A stretch of DNA of 64,000 nucleotides from Planctomyces sp. (GTDB taxonomy: Bacteria > Planctomycetota > Planctomycetia > Planctomycetales > Planctomycetaceae): contig JAEUIH010000004.1 in assembly GCA_016795105.1 (NCBI GenBank), forward strand, positions 124,001 through 188,000. The letters run 5' to 3'. The position numbers were made by a program, and so were the translations under genes. This document shows, piece by piece, positions 1 to 9,390 of this stretch (the stretch's first letter is position 1; the number at the start of each line of letters is the position of its first letter). The notes below the pieces were generated by a model that saw only the letters and a program-made list of their open reading frames with translations, did not search any database and was not told the DNA's origin.

Positions 1-94
1 TTGAAGATAAGACTCTCCCGGATTGATCGCGTGCACACGCCGGATGCAATCCAGCCAGCCGGGCGATGTCGACCAGGAGCGGACCCAGTGACTC

Positions 95-124
95 GTCATC
101 ACGGCGGAGCGTGATGAGTACTTT
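95..124. repeat. 30-nt hairpin element, copy A
   Basis: A 30-base stretch that recurs exactly, in inverted orientation, at 13407-13436. It contains an 8-bp perfect stem (96-103 with 110-117) and a 6-nt loop. It lies 20 nt beyond the stop codon of the desaturase gene. This resembles a REP-like intergenic palindrome. The family is not one I recognise. Confidence 0.7.
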
Positions 125-143
125 GGCATCGTCGGTTGTGACG

Positions 144-1091
144 TCATGAGAGGATTCGGTGAAGCTCGGGTCGTGGTGGGAGATGCTGAGGTTCGATGAG
201 ATCCCATGCGAGACCGAGGCGTCTCAGTGTGCAGAGAAACCACCAGCCTGGATCGTTTTGACCGTGTTCGATTCCGAAACGTGCAGAGTCCGGGAATGCA
301 TGGTGGTTGTTGTGCCATGCTTCGCCCATGCTCAATAAACCGAATCCAGGCACATTGTGACCCTGCACTGAATGTCCCTCAAGGTGCCATGCTCGAGGTC
401 CAAAATTGTGTGCAAGAAATCCGACGAGCCAGTGGCCTGTGAGTGAAAGTGAAATCCGTACGCAGATTCCCCACACGACAAATGGCCATCCTCCCACAAA
501 GAACAGCAGGCCAGCCAAAGGCAGCTGAATGAGCATCCAGTTACGATCGAGAAATCGATAGTAGCGATCTTCTGATACTTCGGGTTCCGGACAGAACAGT
601 GGTGGATGTTTCAGCATGATGTCGCAATGAAGGTTCCACCACCAGTCGGTCAATAGCGAACTTTGGTGGATGAAGAACTCATGGCACTTGGGTTTCCTCT
701 GCGACCAGTCTCGAATTTCATGGAGGTAGATCATCTTTGTTGGTCCACCCATACCCACAAAGACACCGAGTGTGACGAGTGTCCGTTCGAGCCAGGCCGG
801 GCATTTGAAGCTGCGATGGATCAGGAGTCGATGAAGTCCCACTGAGTGACCTGCACAAAGGGTGATCACAGTGAGGCTGAAGGACATCAGTGATGTGTGC
901 CATGACCATGTCAGTGGACCTGCCAGCAATGCTGTGATCGCGAACCCCGAATACCAGATTGACTTAACGGGTGACCAGACGACTTTGCCTTCAACAGGAG
1001 CAGTCAGCGCGCAGCGGGAGTGCATTCGAGGTTCACGACACATGGGTACGACTCCTGAGGCCAACCGCTTTCGCGGGCGATTGGCGGCCAA
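144..1091 (-). CDS. Acyl-CoA/fatty acid desaturase-like membrane protein
   Basis: A probable membrane di-iron fatty-acid desaturase of 315 residues, expected to introduce a double bond into acyl chains of membrane lipids. Histidine box 1 is visible as H87-x4-H92-R93, and box 3 as H260-N-N-H263-H264. The usual middle HRxHH box is replaced by HEIRDW (124-129) and CHEFFIH (136-142), a layout I associate with a divergent bacterial subgroup. Hydrophobic segments lie near residues 45-80, 100-118 and 190-225. The start is uncertain because Met17 and Met23 are alternatives. It is transcribed divergently from the kinase gene. The family call is solid. Activity and double-bond position are inferred. 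Confidence 0.8.
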   Translation of the reverse strand: MAANRPRKRLASGVVPMCREPRMHSRCALTAPVEGKVVWSPVKSIWYSGFAITALLAGPLTWSWHTSLMSFSLTVITLCAGHSVGLHRLLIHRSFKCPAWLERTLVTLGVFVGMGGPTKMIYLHEIRDWSQRKPKCHEFFIHQSSLLTDWWWNLHCDIMLKHPPLFCPEPEVSEDRYYRFLDRNWMLIQLPLAGLLFFVGGWPFVVWGICVRISLSLTGHWLVGFLAHNFGPRAWHLEGHSVQGHNVPGFGLLSMGEAWHNNHHAFPDSARFGIEHGQNDPGWWFLCTLRRLGLAWDLIEPQHLPPRPELHRILS

Positions 1092-1246
1092 AAAGGAAGA
1101 AGTGTGGCTTCACTGAGCAGTAGGGGGAGTCTGCGAAACCGCAGACATCAGCAGTGGAGTTCTTTGCCAAACCGCAGTGAAAATCTGTCGATAACTCAAA
1201 ACGTTCACATTTTTTCCGATGCATTCCGAGGCAGAAAGCTTGCTGC

Positions 1247-1307
1247 AGGCGGCGGGAGTCGTTGAAATCACTGGACTTCCCTCGAAATCGCCTTCCTCCC
1301 GCCGCCT
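1247..1307 (+). promoter_or_regulatory. Long GC-rich hairpin before kinase gene
   Basis: A 12-bp perfect inverted repeat (1247-1258 with 1296-1307) encloses a 37-nt loop and ends 20 nt before the ATG at 1328. The alternative TTG start at 1262 would lie inside the loop, so folding would hide it. It may act as a leader structure controlling translation or as a binding site. The pairing is seen directly and the role is inferred. Confidence 0.45.
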
Positions 1308-3631
1308 CGCAATCGACTTCTACATCTATGTCAGACAGCACGAACCCGTCGAATGACAGAGTGATCCTGGAAGCGCTGGAGGATGACGTGGTCTGTGAAG
1401 ACATCAGCGGTTGTCTTGCCTTACTGCATGTGACGCCGGAAGCTGCCTTGGGAGATCGCACGTCGGTCCTGATGAAGGATCGGCTGACATCGACAGACTC
1501 AATTGTTGCACAGCGGACAAAGACGCCCGATCAGGTCGATCCTCAGGCGGATCGCAGTGGTTTCAACAGATCTGTTTTAGAAACTGGACAGAACTCTGCC
1601 GGGGTGTCAGATACGGTTTCTGCAGGAAACGGAGAGCTCTATGGCAGATTTGGGCAGATTCGATTCGTGGGAATCGGTGGATTTGGCGTCGTCTTTCGTG
1701 CGTTTGATACAGTGCTCAATAGAGACGTTGCTCTGAAGATGCTGCGACCTTCGTGGAGCGGCGCCGCCACTGTTCGACGCCGATTTGTGCATGAGGCTCA
1801 CGCAGTTTCGATGCTTGAGCATCCGGGAATCGTTCGCATCTTTGATGCAGGGCAGATTTCAGGTCAGCCTTATCTGACGACGGCATTTATTGATGGTCCG
1901 GCGCTCAGCAGTTTTCTTCGGGATCGTTCGGAACCACTGGCACCACGGCAGGCTGCAAGGCTGATGCAGCAGATTGCAGAAGCGGTCGGGTTTGCTCATC
2001 GACACGGTGTCCTTCACCGGGATCTCAAGCCGGCCAATATTCTGATGTCTCCTGTTGATCTGGTTCAGTCTGCTGATCATGACCCTTCAGAGGGTCTTGG
2101 ATATCAGCCGTGCATCACAGATTTTGGGCTTGCAAAGAAGGTGCTGCCAGACTCATCACAGTCAACGGATCTGACAGCCGGTGATGCAATGATCGGCACC
2201 GTTCGCTATATGTCACCCGAGCAGGCATCTGGGAGAGTCCGAGAGATCAGCACAGCATCCGATGTCTATTCGCTGGGTGTGATTCTGTTTCAGCTGCTGA
2301 CGGGACAACTGCCGTTTGAGGGGACATCTGAAGACGAGATTCGATATCACATTTGCCATGCAAATCCACAGAGACTCAGAAAGCTGAACTCCGCGTTACC
2401 GAGGGACCTCGAGACAATCATTTTAAAGTGTCTTGAGAAGGAGCCATCAAAGCGGTACACGGCTGGTGCGGATCTTGCGGAGGACCTTAAGAAGTTTCTG
2501 AACGGCGAGCCTGTGTCAGCTCGGCGTGTTGGTTTCGTCGAAGGCCTGTTCTACTGGGCTCGACGAAATCCAAAACTCTCAGCCGGAATTGGGCTGGCCA
2601 CAGTGGTGATCGCGATTTCTATTGTCGTCAACTCATGGGTGATCCTTGATCGACGACAGAAGGTGAATGAAGCTCACCGGATTGCTCGCGGTCAGATCAA
2701 CGACATTCTCGAGCATGTCGCGGATCGGGCCATGATGGGGACACCGCTTACGGAGGAAGAGTTGTATGTGCTTTGTCGGAAGTGGCTGTCGGCCTATGAG
2801 AGTATTGCGGTGCAGGCAGACTATGACGAAGTCAGCCGGCATTCTCTGAGCGTCGGACATCACTACGTCGCAGTATTTTCCCATCGAACCGGTCGATATG
2901 AAGAGGCGTTTAAGCATCGCAGAGAGTGCCTCAGATTTCTGGACGAGCTTGTGCTGGAGCATCCGGAGAACCGCTTCTACCGATATCAGCAGTTCTTTAG
3001 TCAGCAGTTGCTGATTGACTATGCGATATCAGCCGGCAGTGAGATCAATTCCGTTGAAGTGCTGATGGAAGCTGAACGGCAGATTCTGGATTTGCTGAAA
3101 CTGGATCCTGGAAACATTGACTATCTGGATGCATATGCAAACAACAAGTTCATGCTTGCCCACAAAGTGAACGGTCGCGATGAACGGATCGCCGGATTTC
3201 GGGAAGTGATCCGAGTTTCTGAAGCCAACTGGAAGCAGTCGCCGGATCGTCCTTTTCTGGCGAAACATTCAATTAACTCTCGAGTCGCAATTGCGAGTGA
3301 ACTCCTCAAAACGAATGATGTTGTTGATGCAAAACGTGAGCTTCAGCTGGCACATGAAATGACGGTGCAGGTTTGGGGAGACGATCGAAGTCAAACCCCG
3401 GTGGTGGAAATTGCACATCGTTTGCATGCGGGTCTTCTTCAGTTGCGACAGGCAGAAGAAGACTGGGAAGGGGTCGTTGAACAGTTGAGCTGTCTGATTC
3501 AGTTGAGTGCCGAGCTTCATAGTCGATTTCCGGCAAATACTGGTTTTGGGGAACTGGTCAACACCTACAGAAAGAGTCTTGCTGAGGCACAGGCGAGGAT
3601 CGTAGTGAAGAAGCTTGAGGTGCATCATTGA
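1262..3631 (+). CDS. Hanks-type Ser/Thr protein kinase, membrane-anchored
   Basis: A transmembrane Ser/Thr kinase of up to 789 residues. A low-complexity N-terminal region (1-125) precedes the kinase domain (about 127-415). Visible elements are the glycine loop GIGGFG, catalytic lysine K159 in VALKM, HRDLKPAN at 252-259, DFG at 287-289 and the GTVRYMSPE activation segment. A single membrane helix (about 440-462) leads to a roughly 325-residue helical, TPR-like C-terminal region that is probably outside the cytoplasm. The first start is TTG at 1262, with GGGAG 3 nt upstream. ATG 1328 (Met23) is equally plausible and lies beyond a strong hairpin. The stop overlaps the TTG start of the following ABC ATPase gene, so kinase and transporter are probably made together. 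Confidence 0.93.
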   Translation: MKSLDFPRNRLPPAASQSTSTSMSDSTNPSNDRVILEALEDDVVCEDISGCLALLHVTPEAALGDRTSVLMKDRLTSTDSIVAQRTKTPDQVDPQADRSGFNRSVLETGQNSAGVSDTVSAGNGELYGRFGQIRFVGIGGFGVVFRAFDTVLNRDVALKMLRPSWSGAATVRRRFVHEAHAVSMLEHPGIVRIFDAGQISGQPYLTTAFIDGPALSSFLRDRSEPLAPRQAARLMQQIAEAVGFAHRHGVLHRDLKPANILMSPVDLVQSADHDPSEGLGYQPCITDFGLAKKVLPDSSQSTDLTAGDAMIGTVRYMSPEQASGRVREISTASDVYSLGVILFQLLTGQLPFEGTSEDEIRYHICHANPQRLRKLNSALPRDLETIILKCLEKEPSKRYTAGADLAEDLKKFLNGEPVSARRVGFVEGLFYWARRNPKLSAGIGLATVVIAISIVVNSWVILDRRQKVNEAHRIARGQINDILEHVADRAMMGTPLTEEELYVLCRKWLSAYESIAVQADYDEVSRHSLSVGHHYVAVFSHRTGRYEEAFKHRRECLRFLDELVLEHPENRFYRYQQFFSQQLLIDYAISAGSEINSVEVLMEAERQILDLLKLDPGNIDYLDAYANNKFMLAHKVNGRDERIAGFREVIRVSEANWKQSPDRPFLAKHSINSRVAIASELLKTNDVVDAKRELQLAHEMTVQVWGDDRSQTPVVEIAHRLHAGLLQLRQAEEDWEGVVEQLSCLIQLSAELHSRFPANTGFGELVNTYRKSLAEAQARIVVKKLEVHH

Positions 3632-4380
3632 CGGAGGCGACGCCGGACGGCGCTGTAGTCGAAGCCGTGGAACTTTCCAAGTGCTTTTACCTGGAAGATG
3701 TTGAAGTCCATGCGCTAAGGGGAGTGTCGTTTTCAGTACCCGAAGGTCAGTTTCTCGCGGTCATGGGGCCCAGCGGAACCGGGAAGAGTACACTCCTGCA
3801 TATACTTTCAGGGCTGGAACCCCCCACATCAGGCAGAGTGACAATTGCGGGTCAGCTTCTCAGTGGTCTGTCAGATCTGGAATTGACGTTGCTCAGGCGC
3901 CGGAGGATTGGCTTCGTCTTTCAATCGTTTCATCTGGTCCCGACCATAAGCGTGATTGAAAACGTCTGTCTGCCACTCCTTCTCGATGGTGTCTCTCGCA
4001 GCCAGTCAAGAGAGCGAGCAGCAGCACTGCTGAGTCAGGTGGGGATGCAGCATCGGCTACACCACCTGCCGTCGCAGCTTTCCGGGGGTGAGCAGCAGCG
4101 AGTTGCAATTGCCAGGGCATTAATTATCCGTCCTCTGCTGATTCTTGCAGATGAACCCACAGGAAATCTGGATTCGGTTCGCGGACGGGAAATCACAGGG
4201 CTACTGCACGCGGTTGCTCGTGAACACCGCACGACAGTGATTGTTGTGACTCATGATCCCAGAGTGGCGTTACAGGCTGATCGACTGATTGTACTGCTGG
4301 ACGGAAAGATCGGATACGACGGCGTTCCGGTCGCAGACGCTGAGGCTCTCGCGAAGCTGCTGAGCGGAACGGTCACATGA
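3628..4380 (+). CDS. ABC transporter ATPase, MacB/LolD type
   Basis: The nucleotide-binding subunit (250 residues) of an extrusion-type ABC system acting with the permease encoded immediately downstream. The Walker A motif GPSGTGKST is at 47-55, the Q-loop glutamine at 99, the signature LSGGEQQ at 151-157, Walker B ILADE near 172-176 and the switch histidine at 209. The order and spacing are those of the LolD/MacB/FtsE group. Translation starts with TTG inside a TTGA overlap with the kinase stop, and ends in an ATGA overlap with the permease start, so all three genes look coupled. The substrate is unknown. Members of this group usually move lipoproteins or peptides, or act as mechanotransmitters. 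Confidence 0.93.
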   Translation: MTEATPDGAVVEAVELSKCFYLEDVEVHALRGVSFSVPEGQFLAVMGPSGTGKSTLLHILSGLEPPTSGRVTIAGQLLSGLSDLELTLLRRRRIGFVFQSFHLVPTISVIENVCLPLLLDGVSRSQSRERAAALLSQVGMQHRLHHLPSQLSGGEQQRVAIARALIIRPLLILADEPTGNLDSVRGREITGLLHAVAREHRTTVIVVTHDPRVALQADRLIVLLDGKIGYDGVPVADAEALAKLLSGTVT

Positions 4381-6893
4381 TTCCACTTCGACTCATCGTG
4401 AGTGGACTTGTTCAGAGGCCCCTTCGTTCGATTCTGACTGTGTTGAGTGTTGTCTCTGCAGTTGCGAGTGTCGTGGCAGTTGCTCAGGCGATGCTGGCAA
4501 CGAAGCAACAGATGGCCGACTTTCACAACGCGGTTGCATCACGTGTGAGTTTTGAAATCGTGGCTATTGAGGGCGGCGAGTTCGATCCAAATACAGTGCC
4601 TGATCTGAAAGGAGTCAAAGGGGTTGCTTCTGTCGTACCAGTCTGCACGGTGTTTACATCGGTGAGTTTCGGTGAACGGCAGGTTCGAGTCGTGGGGACT
4701 GGTATCGAGCCTGAGTTGCTGGATGATCTTCGCGATGTTCGTTTGGCCGCGGGTCGATATTACGAAGTGGCTGCGGAGGCTTGTCTTGAGAAAAGTGTTG
4801 CCGACCGATTGGGAGTCGTGGTCGGAGACAAAGTGACGATTCGGACGCGTGGAGTTCCGCTGGCAGCAAGTCGGACAGTGGTTGGGATCATTGAGTTTCC
4901 GGGGCTTGGGATTCTCGAAGAGCATGGTTCTGTATTTCTGAGATCAGAAGAGGCTGCGCGGCTGAATCGAACGAAGGGGATGGCGTCTTCAGTCTATGTG
5001 GTGGTTTCAGATTCTGCTCAGGAAGCCAGTGTTCGGTCAGCGGTGCTGAGTTTGCTGCCCTCAGACCTTGTGATCGCAGATAAAGTTTCGCCTGCGGAAA
5101 TCATAGGCCCGACTGAAGTGCTGGTCGATGTAAGCCTGAATATTGTTGCTCTGTTATCGGTAGTCGCTGCGATTTTCATCGTAGTGAACACGTTTCAGAT
5201 TTCTGTTCGAGAACGGCAGCCATTGTTTGCTCTGCTTCGTGTTATTGGAGCGACACAGGGGCAAATTCGCAGCGCTATGGTGCTCGAAGCTCTGGTCTTT
5301 GGTGTTGTCGGAACGGTGTTTGGGATCATTGCCGGGATGATTGGCGGCAATCTGATTGCGGGAGCGATGAAGAACCTGTATTCCCTGCCGATGCCGGTTC
5401 CGAGCACGTCATTGGTGCCAATTGCTATGGGCGTTGTCTTTGGCCCGCTCGTCACATTGATCTCGGTCTGGTATCCATCCCGGATTGCGTGTGGCATTCC
5501 TCCGCTGTCGATTATGCGAGCACTTCCGGAAGTACGACGCGGTCTGGCAGTGAAGCAGCTCAGCATGGCTGGTGTTGTAGTTCTGGCAGGGGCGGTGGCG
5601 ATGCTGCTGATTGCTCGAACTTTGCGACTATCGTCCGTTGTTTCAGTTCCGGGGATTGTCGGGCTTCAGATTGCTGCTTTGCTGCTGTTGCCAGCGTTGA
5701 TCCGACCGGGAGTTCAGGTGGTGTATCGGGTGTTTGAGCGATTCTGTCCGGTTGAGTCTCTCCTGGGGTATCAGCAGATTGTTGACAACTTCGGCAGAAG
5801 TTCACTAACCACTGCAGTGATGTTTATCGTGACTGCCGCCAGCATCAGCATTGGCAATTCCATCCTGTATGTCACTCATGATATTCAGACGTGGGTTGAT
5901 AGTACGGTATCGTCAGATTTTCTCCTTCGAGCCAGCAGACCTCAGATCGATATGTCGGCGGCTGAGCATGTGCCGGATGAAGTTCGTGAGCGGCTCAGTG
6001 TCTTCAACGGGCTGGCGGATGTGGATCAGGTGTCCTTTTCACTGGTGACGGTGCGTGAGTTTACGGCGACGATGGCAATTCGGGAGTTTCGAAAGTACGA
6101 ATATCTGCCGCTGTCACTGATCGAGGGAGGGAATTCGGAAGTTCGCGACGGCATGATGAACGGCGACGTGGTGATTGGAACCGTGCTGGCGTCGAAGTTA
6201 GGTGTGCATCAGGGGGATTCGATCCGAATCCGAATGGGGTCGATCGAGCATGAATTCCGAATTGCTGGTGTTGCTCGCGAGTACACAGCCGGGGGATTGA
6301 TGATCATGATCGACAGAGCGATGGCGATGGAGTTGTTCCCCGTGGACTCGACCCACGTATATTTGATTCGCGCGCAGGTTGGAAAGAAGTCGGAGACTCA
6401 GGCGATTGCTCAAAAGCTTGCAGCCGAAGAGGGACTGATTTTTCAGTCGCTGGCCGACATTCGAGAACTGATACAACGGATGGTTGCAGGAATCACAAAC
6501 GGATTGTGGTTGATCTTGATGCTCTCATTTCTGATTGCCGCATTTGCGATTGTGAACACACTGACGATGAATGTGATCGAACAGACTCGTTACCTTGGCA
6601 TGCTCCGAGTCATTGGCATTGCTCGAGGGCAGGTGTTCCGTATGTTCCTGATGCAGGCGATTGCCTTGGCGGTCGTGGCCATCATTCCGGGAGTGTTGAT
6701 TGGGATCGGGATGTCATGGACGACGTCGGTGGCGTTTGAGGGAGTGTCTGATCACGCCGTGCAGTTTCGCCTGGATTCGAGACTGGTGATGGGGTACCCG
6801 ATTGCAGCTTTGACGCTTGCCGTATTGGCAGCCAGCCTTCCTTCATTTCGAGCAGGTCGACTTCGACCGCTGGAGGCGGTGCATGCGGACTGA
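4377..6893 (+). CDS. FtsX/MacB-like ABC transporter permease
   Basis: An 838-residue permease with two FtsX-like halves. An N-terminal helix (about 10-40) precedes a large extracytoplasmic domain. A helix cluster follows at about 245-370, whose first helix ends in a conserved VNTFQISVRERQP-type loop. There is a middle membrane region at about 395-445, a second extracytoplasmic domain, and a C-terminal cluster at about 705-830 with the equivalent VNTLTMNVIEQTR loop. The two matching loops show internal duplication, as in the large DUF214/MacB-like permeases. It overlaps the ATPase gene by ATGA. Its partner is that ATPase. Linkage to the upstream kinase suggests a signal-controlled exporter, which is inference. 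Confidence 0.9.
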   Translation: MIPLRLIVSGLVQRPLRSILTVLSVVSAVASVVAVAQAMLATKQQMADFHNAVASRVSFEIVAIEGGEFDPNTVPDLKGVKGVASVVPVCTVFTSVSFGERQVRVVGTGIEPELLDDLRDVRLAAGRYYEVAAEACLEKSVADRLGVVVGDKVTIRTRGVPLAASRTVVGIIEFPGLGILEEHGSVFLRSEEAARLNRTKGMASSVYVVVSDSAQEASVRSAVLSLLPSDLVIADKVSPAEIIGPTEVLVDVSLNIVALLSVVAAIFIVVNTFQISVRERQPLFALLRVIGATQGQIRSAMVLEALVFGVVGTVFGIIAGMIGGNLIAGAMKNLYSLPMPVPSTSLVPIAMGVVFGPLVTLISVWYPSRIACGIPPLSIMRALPEVRRGLAVKQLSMAGVVVLAGAVAMLLIARTLRLSSVVSVPGIVGLQIAALLLLPALIRPGVQVVYRVFERFCPVESLLGYQQIVDNFGRSSLTTAVMFIVTAASISIGNSILYVTHDIQTWVDSTVSSDFLLRASRPQIDMSAAEHVPDEVRERLSVFNGLADVDQVSFSLVTVREFTATMAIREFRKYEYLPLSLIEGGNSEVRDGMMNGDVVIGTVLASKLGVHQGDSIRIRMGSIEHEFRIAGVAREYTAGGLMIMIDRAMAMELFPVDSTHVYLIRAQVGKKSETQAIAQKLAAEEGLIFQSLADIRELIQRMVAGITNGLWLILMLSFLIAAFAIVNTLTMNVIEQTRYLGMLRVIGIARGQVFRMFLMQAIALAVVAIIPGVLIGIGMSWTTSVAFEGVSDHAVQFRLDSRLVMGYPIAALTLAVLAASLPSFRAGRLRPLEAVHAD

Positions 6894-7100
6894 ACTTTCG
6901 GCCGTGCATCAGAACAGAGCCGCCGAGGTGTTGGACTTGCACTGAGTGGGAGGCTGGTAGACTCCAATCGGAATTGTCTTCTGTGTACCTGTCCACCTGA
7001 CACAGCCTGAATAATTCAAAGATTCTGCGTAATTGGTGGGCAGGAGCCACGTATCTGAGAAGGAATCGAAGCCTGAGGCGGCAAAATTCGAGTGCCCGCC

Positions 7101-7130
7101 TTGAGATTGCCTGGAAAACGCCATTAGAAT
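7101..7130 (+). promoter_or_regulatory. Putative sigma-70-like promoter for liv operon
   Basis: TTGAGA at 7101-7106 and TAGAAT at 7125-7130 are separated by 18 nt, about 50 nt before the livK start. The rest of the 285-nt gap after the permease gene shows no credible gene. Consensus match only, with no experimental support. Confidence 0.4.
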
Positions 7131-7178
7131 CGTCGATTGGCACTCTTCATAAAAAACTCTTGGGAAAAGTAGCCCCCT

Positions 7179-8354
7179 ATGACGCACTTCCGTTTTCAGG
7201 GACCACGCCGGATAATTGCCGTGATGGTCGCAGCGGCGATGTCCCTTGCGATGACAGGCTGTCAGGAAAGTGGTTCAACCGCATCAGATGAAATTCTGAT
7301 CGGCCATTTTGCATCACTTACAGGATCTGAAGCGACCTTCGGGCAATCCACCGACAACGGGATCAAACTGGCAGTCGATGAGATCAACGAAGCTGGCGGT
7401 ATTCACGGAAAGAAAGTCCGCCTGGTGACGCTGGACGACAAAGGTGATGCTCGGGAAGCCGGGACTGCCGTCACACGACTCGTGACGAAAGACGGTGTTG
7501 TGGCGGTATTGGGCGAGGTGGCATCGAAGCTTTCTCTGGCAGGTGCTCCCATCTGTCAGGAAAACGGGGTGCCCATGATTTCACCATCGTCAACAAATCC
7601 GAAAGTCACGAAAGTGGGTGACATGATTTTCCGGGTTTGTTTTATCGATCCGTTTCAGGGGGCCGTCTGTGCCAGGTTTGCTCGAGAGAGTGACCGGATC
7701 AAGGCTACCAAGGCAGCGATCCTGACAGACCAGGCATCTCCCTACTCAGTAGGATTGCAGGAAGAGTTTGAAAAAGCGTTCACTGCGATGGGGGGCACGA
7801 TTGTCAGCAAGCAGACCTATAATGCTGGTGACCAGGACTTCTCAGCGCAGTTGACAGCCATTCGAGGTGCGGATCCGGAAGTTGTGTTTGTGCCCGGCTA
7901 TTACACGGATGTCGGCAACATAGCGATTCAGGCGCGAACACTGGGATTGACAAAGCCACTGCTTGGCGGAGACGGCTGGGACTCAGTGAAGCTCGGCGAA
8001 ATTGCCGGAGCGAACATTAACGGCTGTTTCTATTCGAACCACTATTCGCATGAAGATCCGAATCCCAAAGTTCAGGACTTCATTCGCAAATATGCTGAAC
8101 GTCACAAGCAGACTCCGGACGGCCTTGCTGCCCTTGGTTACGACGCCGCACGAATCCTGTTTGAAGCGATGCAGCGAACCCCAAACGTGGATGGCAAGTC
8201 GCTTGCCGCGGAGCTTTCAAAGACAAGTGGATTTGAAGGCGTCACCGGGAAGATCTCCATCGACGCAGAGCGAAATGCTGTGAAGTCTGCCGTGATTCTG
8301 GAAATGAAAGACGGCAATCCAACCTATGTTTCAACAATTCAGCCGGGCGAGTAA
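7179..8354 (+). CDS. livK: Branched-chain amino-acid ABC transporter, substrate-binding lipoprotein
   Basis: A 391-residue periplasmic binding protein of the Leu/Ile/Val (HAAT) family, presenting amide or branched-chain amino-acid substrates to the LivHM channel. An N-terminal signal sequence ends in a lipobox, LAMTGC, with Cys28 as the probable lipidated residue. The mature part begins with ILIGHFASLTGSEATFGQ, the type I periplasmic-binding fold entry, followed by the NEAGGIHGKKV and SPSSTNP segments typical of LivK. It is the first of five consecutive genes, and a promoter-like pair lies just upstream. The true ligand (branched-chain amino acid, amide or urea) cannot be decided from sequence. 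Confidence 0.93.
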   Translation: MTHFRFQGPRRIIAVMVAAAMSLAMTGCQESGSTASDEILIGHFASLTGSEATFGQSTDNGIKLAVDEINEAGGIHGKKVRLVTLDDKGDAREAGTAVTRLVTKDGVVAVLGEVASKLSLAGAPICQENGVPMISPSSTNPKVTKVGDMIFRVCFIDPFQGAVCARFARESDRIKATKAAILTDQASPYSVGLQEEFEKAFTAMGGTIVSKQTYNAGDQDFSAQLTAIRGADPEVVFVPGYYTDVGNIAIQARTLGLTKPLLGGDGWDSVKLGEIAGANINGCFYSNHYSHEDPNPKVQDFIRKYAERHKQTPDGLAALGYDAARILFEAMQRTPNVDGKSLAAELSKTSGFEGVTGKISIDAERNAVKSAVILEMKDGNPTYVSTIQPGE

Positions 8355-8419
8355 CGTCTGATCTGATTCGGACTGCTCCGGAAAGTTAGACAGTCCCGAT
8401 ATCGGGTCGACATTCAATC

Positions 8420-9388
8420 ATGTCAGACTTTACTCAAACATTGATCACTGCGATCGCCATTGGCAGTCTCTACGCGCTCATTGCACTCGGTTACACGATG
8501 GTCTATGGGATCCTGAAGTTTATCAACTTCGCCCATAGCGACATTGTTGTTCTGGGTGCATGGTCGAGCTACACGTTTTCCAACTGGCTTCTGAAGCTGA
8601 TTGGTGTTGAAACGAAAGGAATGACCACCCCGCCCGCAATCTGGGTGGCCGTGGTCGTTCTGGTTCTCTCGATGGCTTTTTGCGGAGTTGTTGGGTTCAC
8701 GATTGAGCGACTGGCTTACAGGCCTCTTCGTCGGGCGCCTCGTCTGAACGTATTAATTACCGCCATTGGAGTTTCTCTGCTGCTTCAGAATGTCGGGCAG
8801 CTGGATCAGGTTTTTGGGGCAAGTCCTCAGAAGATGCCGCAACTGCTGCCGGCAGCGGAACTCGCTTCGTTTACCTTCGGAGAAGGTGAATCTGCTCGAA
8901 AAGTCGTCATCGGACTGGTTGACGTGATGATTTTCGTCACAGCCAGCAGCCTGATGTTGTTGATGCAGTACCTTGTCTTCCATACGAAGCAGGGGGTCGC
9001 GATGCGAGCCGTGTCATACAACACTGACACCGCTGCCTTGATGGGGATTCCGGTCGATCGAGTTGTTTCAATTACATTTGTCCTTGGGTCGGTTCTTGCC
9101 GCCGCCGCTGGTTTTCTGTACGTAATGAAGTATCCGTCGCTGAACCAGCCCGCTCATACCATCTGGGTATTGCTCGGATTGAAAGCATTTGTTGCGGCGG
9201 TGATTGGAGGGATCGGGAATGTTCGCGGTGCAGTTTTGGGTGGATTTGTGATCGCATTCGTCGAACAGTTTGGCGCGTTTTATATCTCCACGAACTATCG
9301 CGACGTCTATGTGTTTGTGATGTTGATCCTGATCCTGCTTGTTCGCCCCGGTGGTTTGCTTGGCGTTACGACGCGGGAGAAGGTGTAG
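8420..9388 (+). CDS. livH: Branched-chain amino-acid ABC transporter permease LivH
   Basis: The first membrane channel subunit of the importer (322 residues, about eight helices). It opens with the conserved ITAIAIGSLYALIALGYTMVYG and INFAHSD segments, and has the MRAVSYNTDTAALMGIP coupling region near residues 195-215 and the GGIGNVRGAVLGG loop near 265-280. These identify it as LivH rather than LivM. Only two bases separate it from the following livM gene, so co-translation is likely. An insertion with LPAAELASFTFGEGESARK (about 145-165) sits in an extracytoplasmic loop, as is common in LivH. Confidence 0.93.
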   Translation: MSDFTQTLITAIAIGSLYALIALGYTMVYGILKFINFAHSDIVVLGAWSSYTFSNWLLKLIGVETKGMTTPPAIWVAVVVLVLSMAFCGVVGFTIERLAYRPLRRAPRLNVLITAIGVSLLLQNVGQLDQVFGASPQKMPQLLPAAELASFTFGEGESARKVVIGLVDVMIFVTASSLMLLMQYLVFHTKQGVAMRAVSYNTDTAALMGIPVDRVVSITFVLGSVLAAAAGFLYVMKYPSLNQPAHTIWVLLGLKAFVAAVIGGIGNVRGAVLGGFVIAFVEQFGAFYISTNYRDVYVFVMLILILLVRPGGLLGVTTREKV

Positions 9389-9390
9389 TC

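Noticed and set aside
1-147. Open minus-strand frame from an ATG at 147 that overlaps the desaturase stop and runs off the window edge
   Set aside because: Forty-nine codons only, and it includes the intergenic-type hairpin at 95-124. Another frame here also looks protein-like but lacks a start codon. Too little sequence to call a gene.
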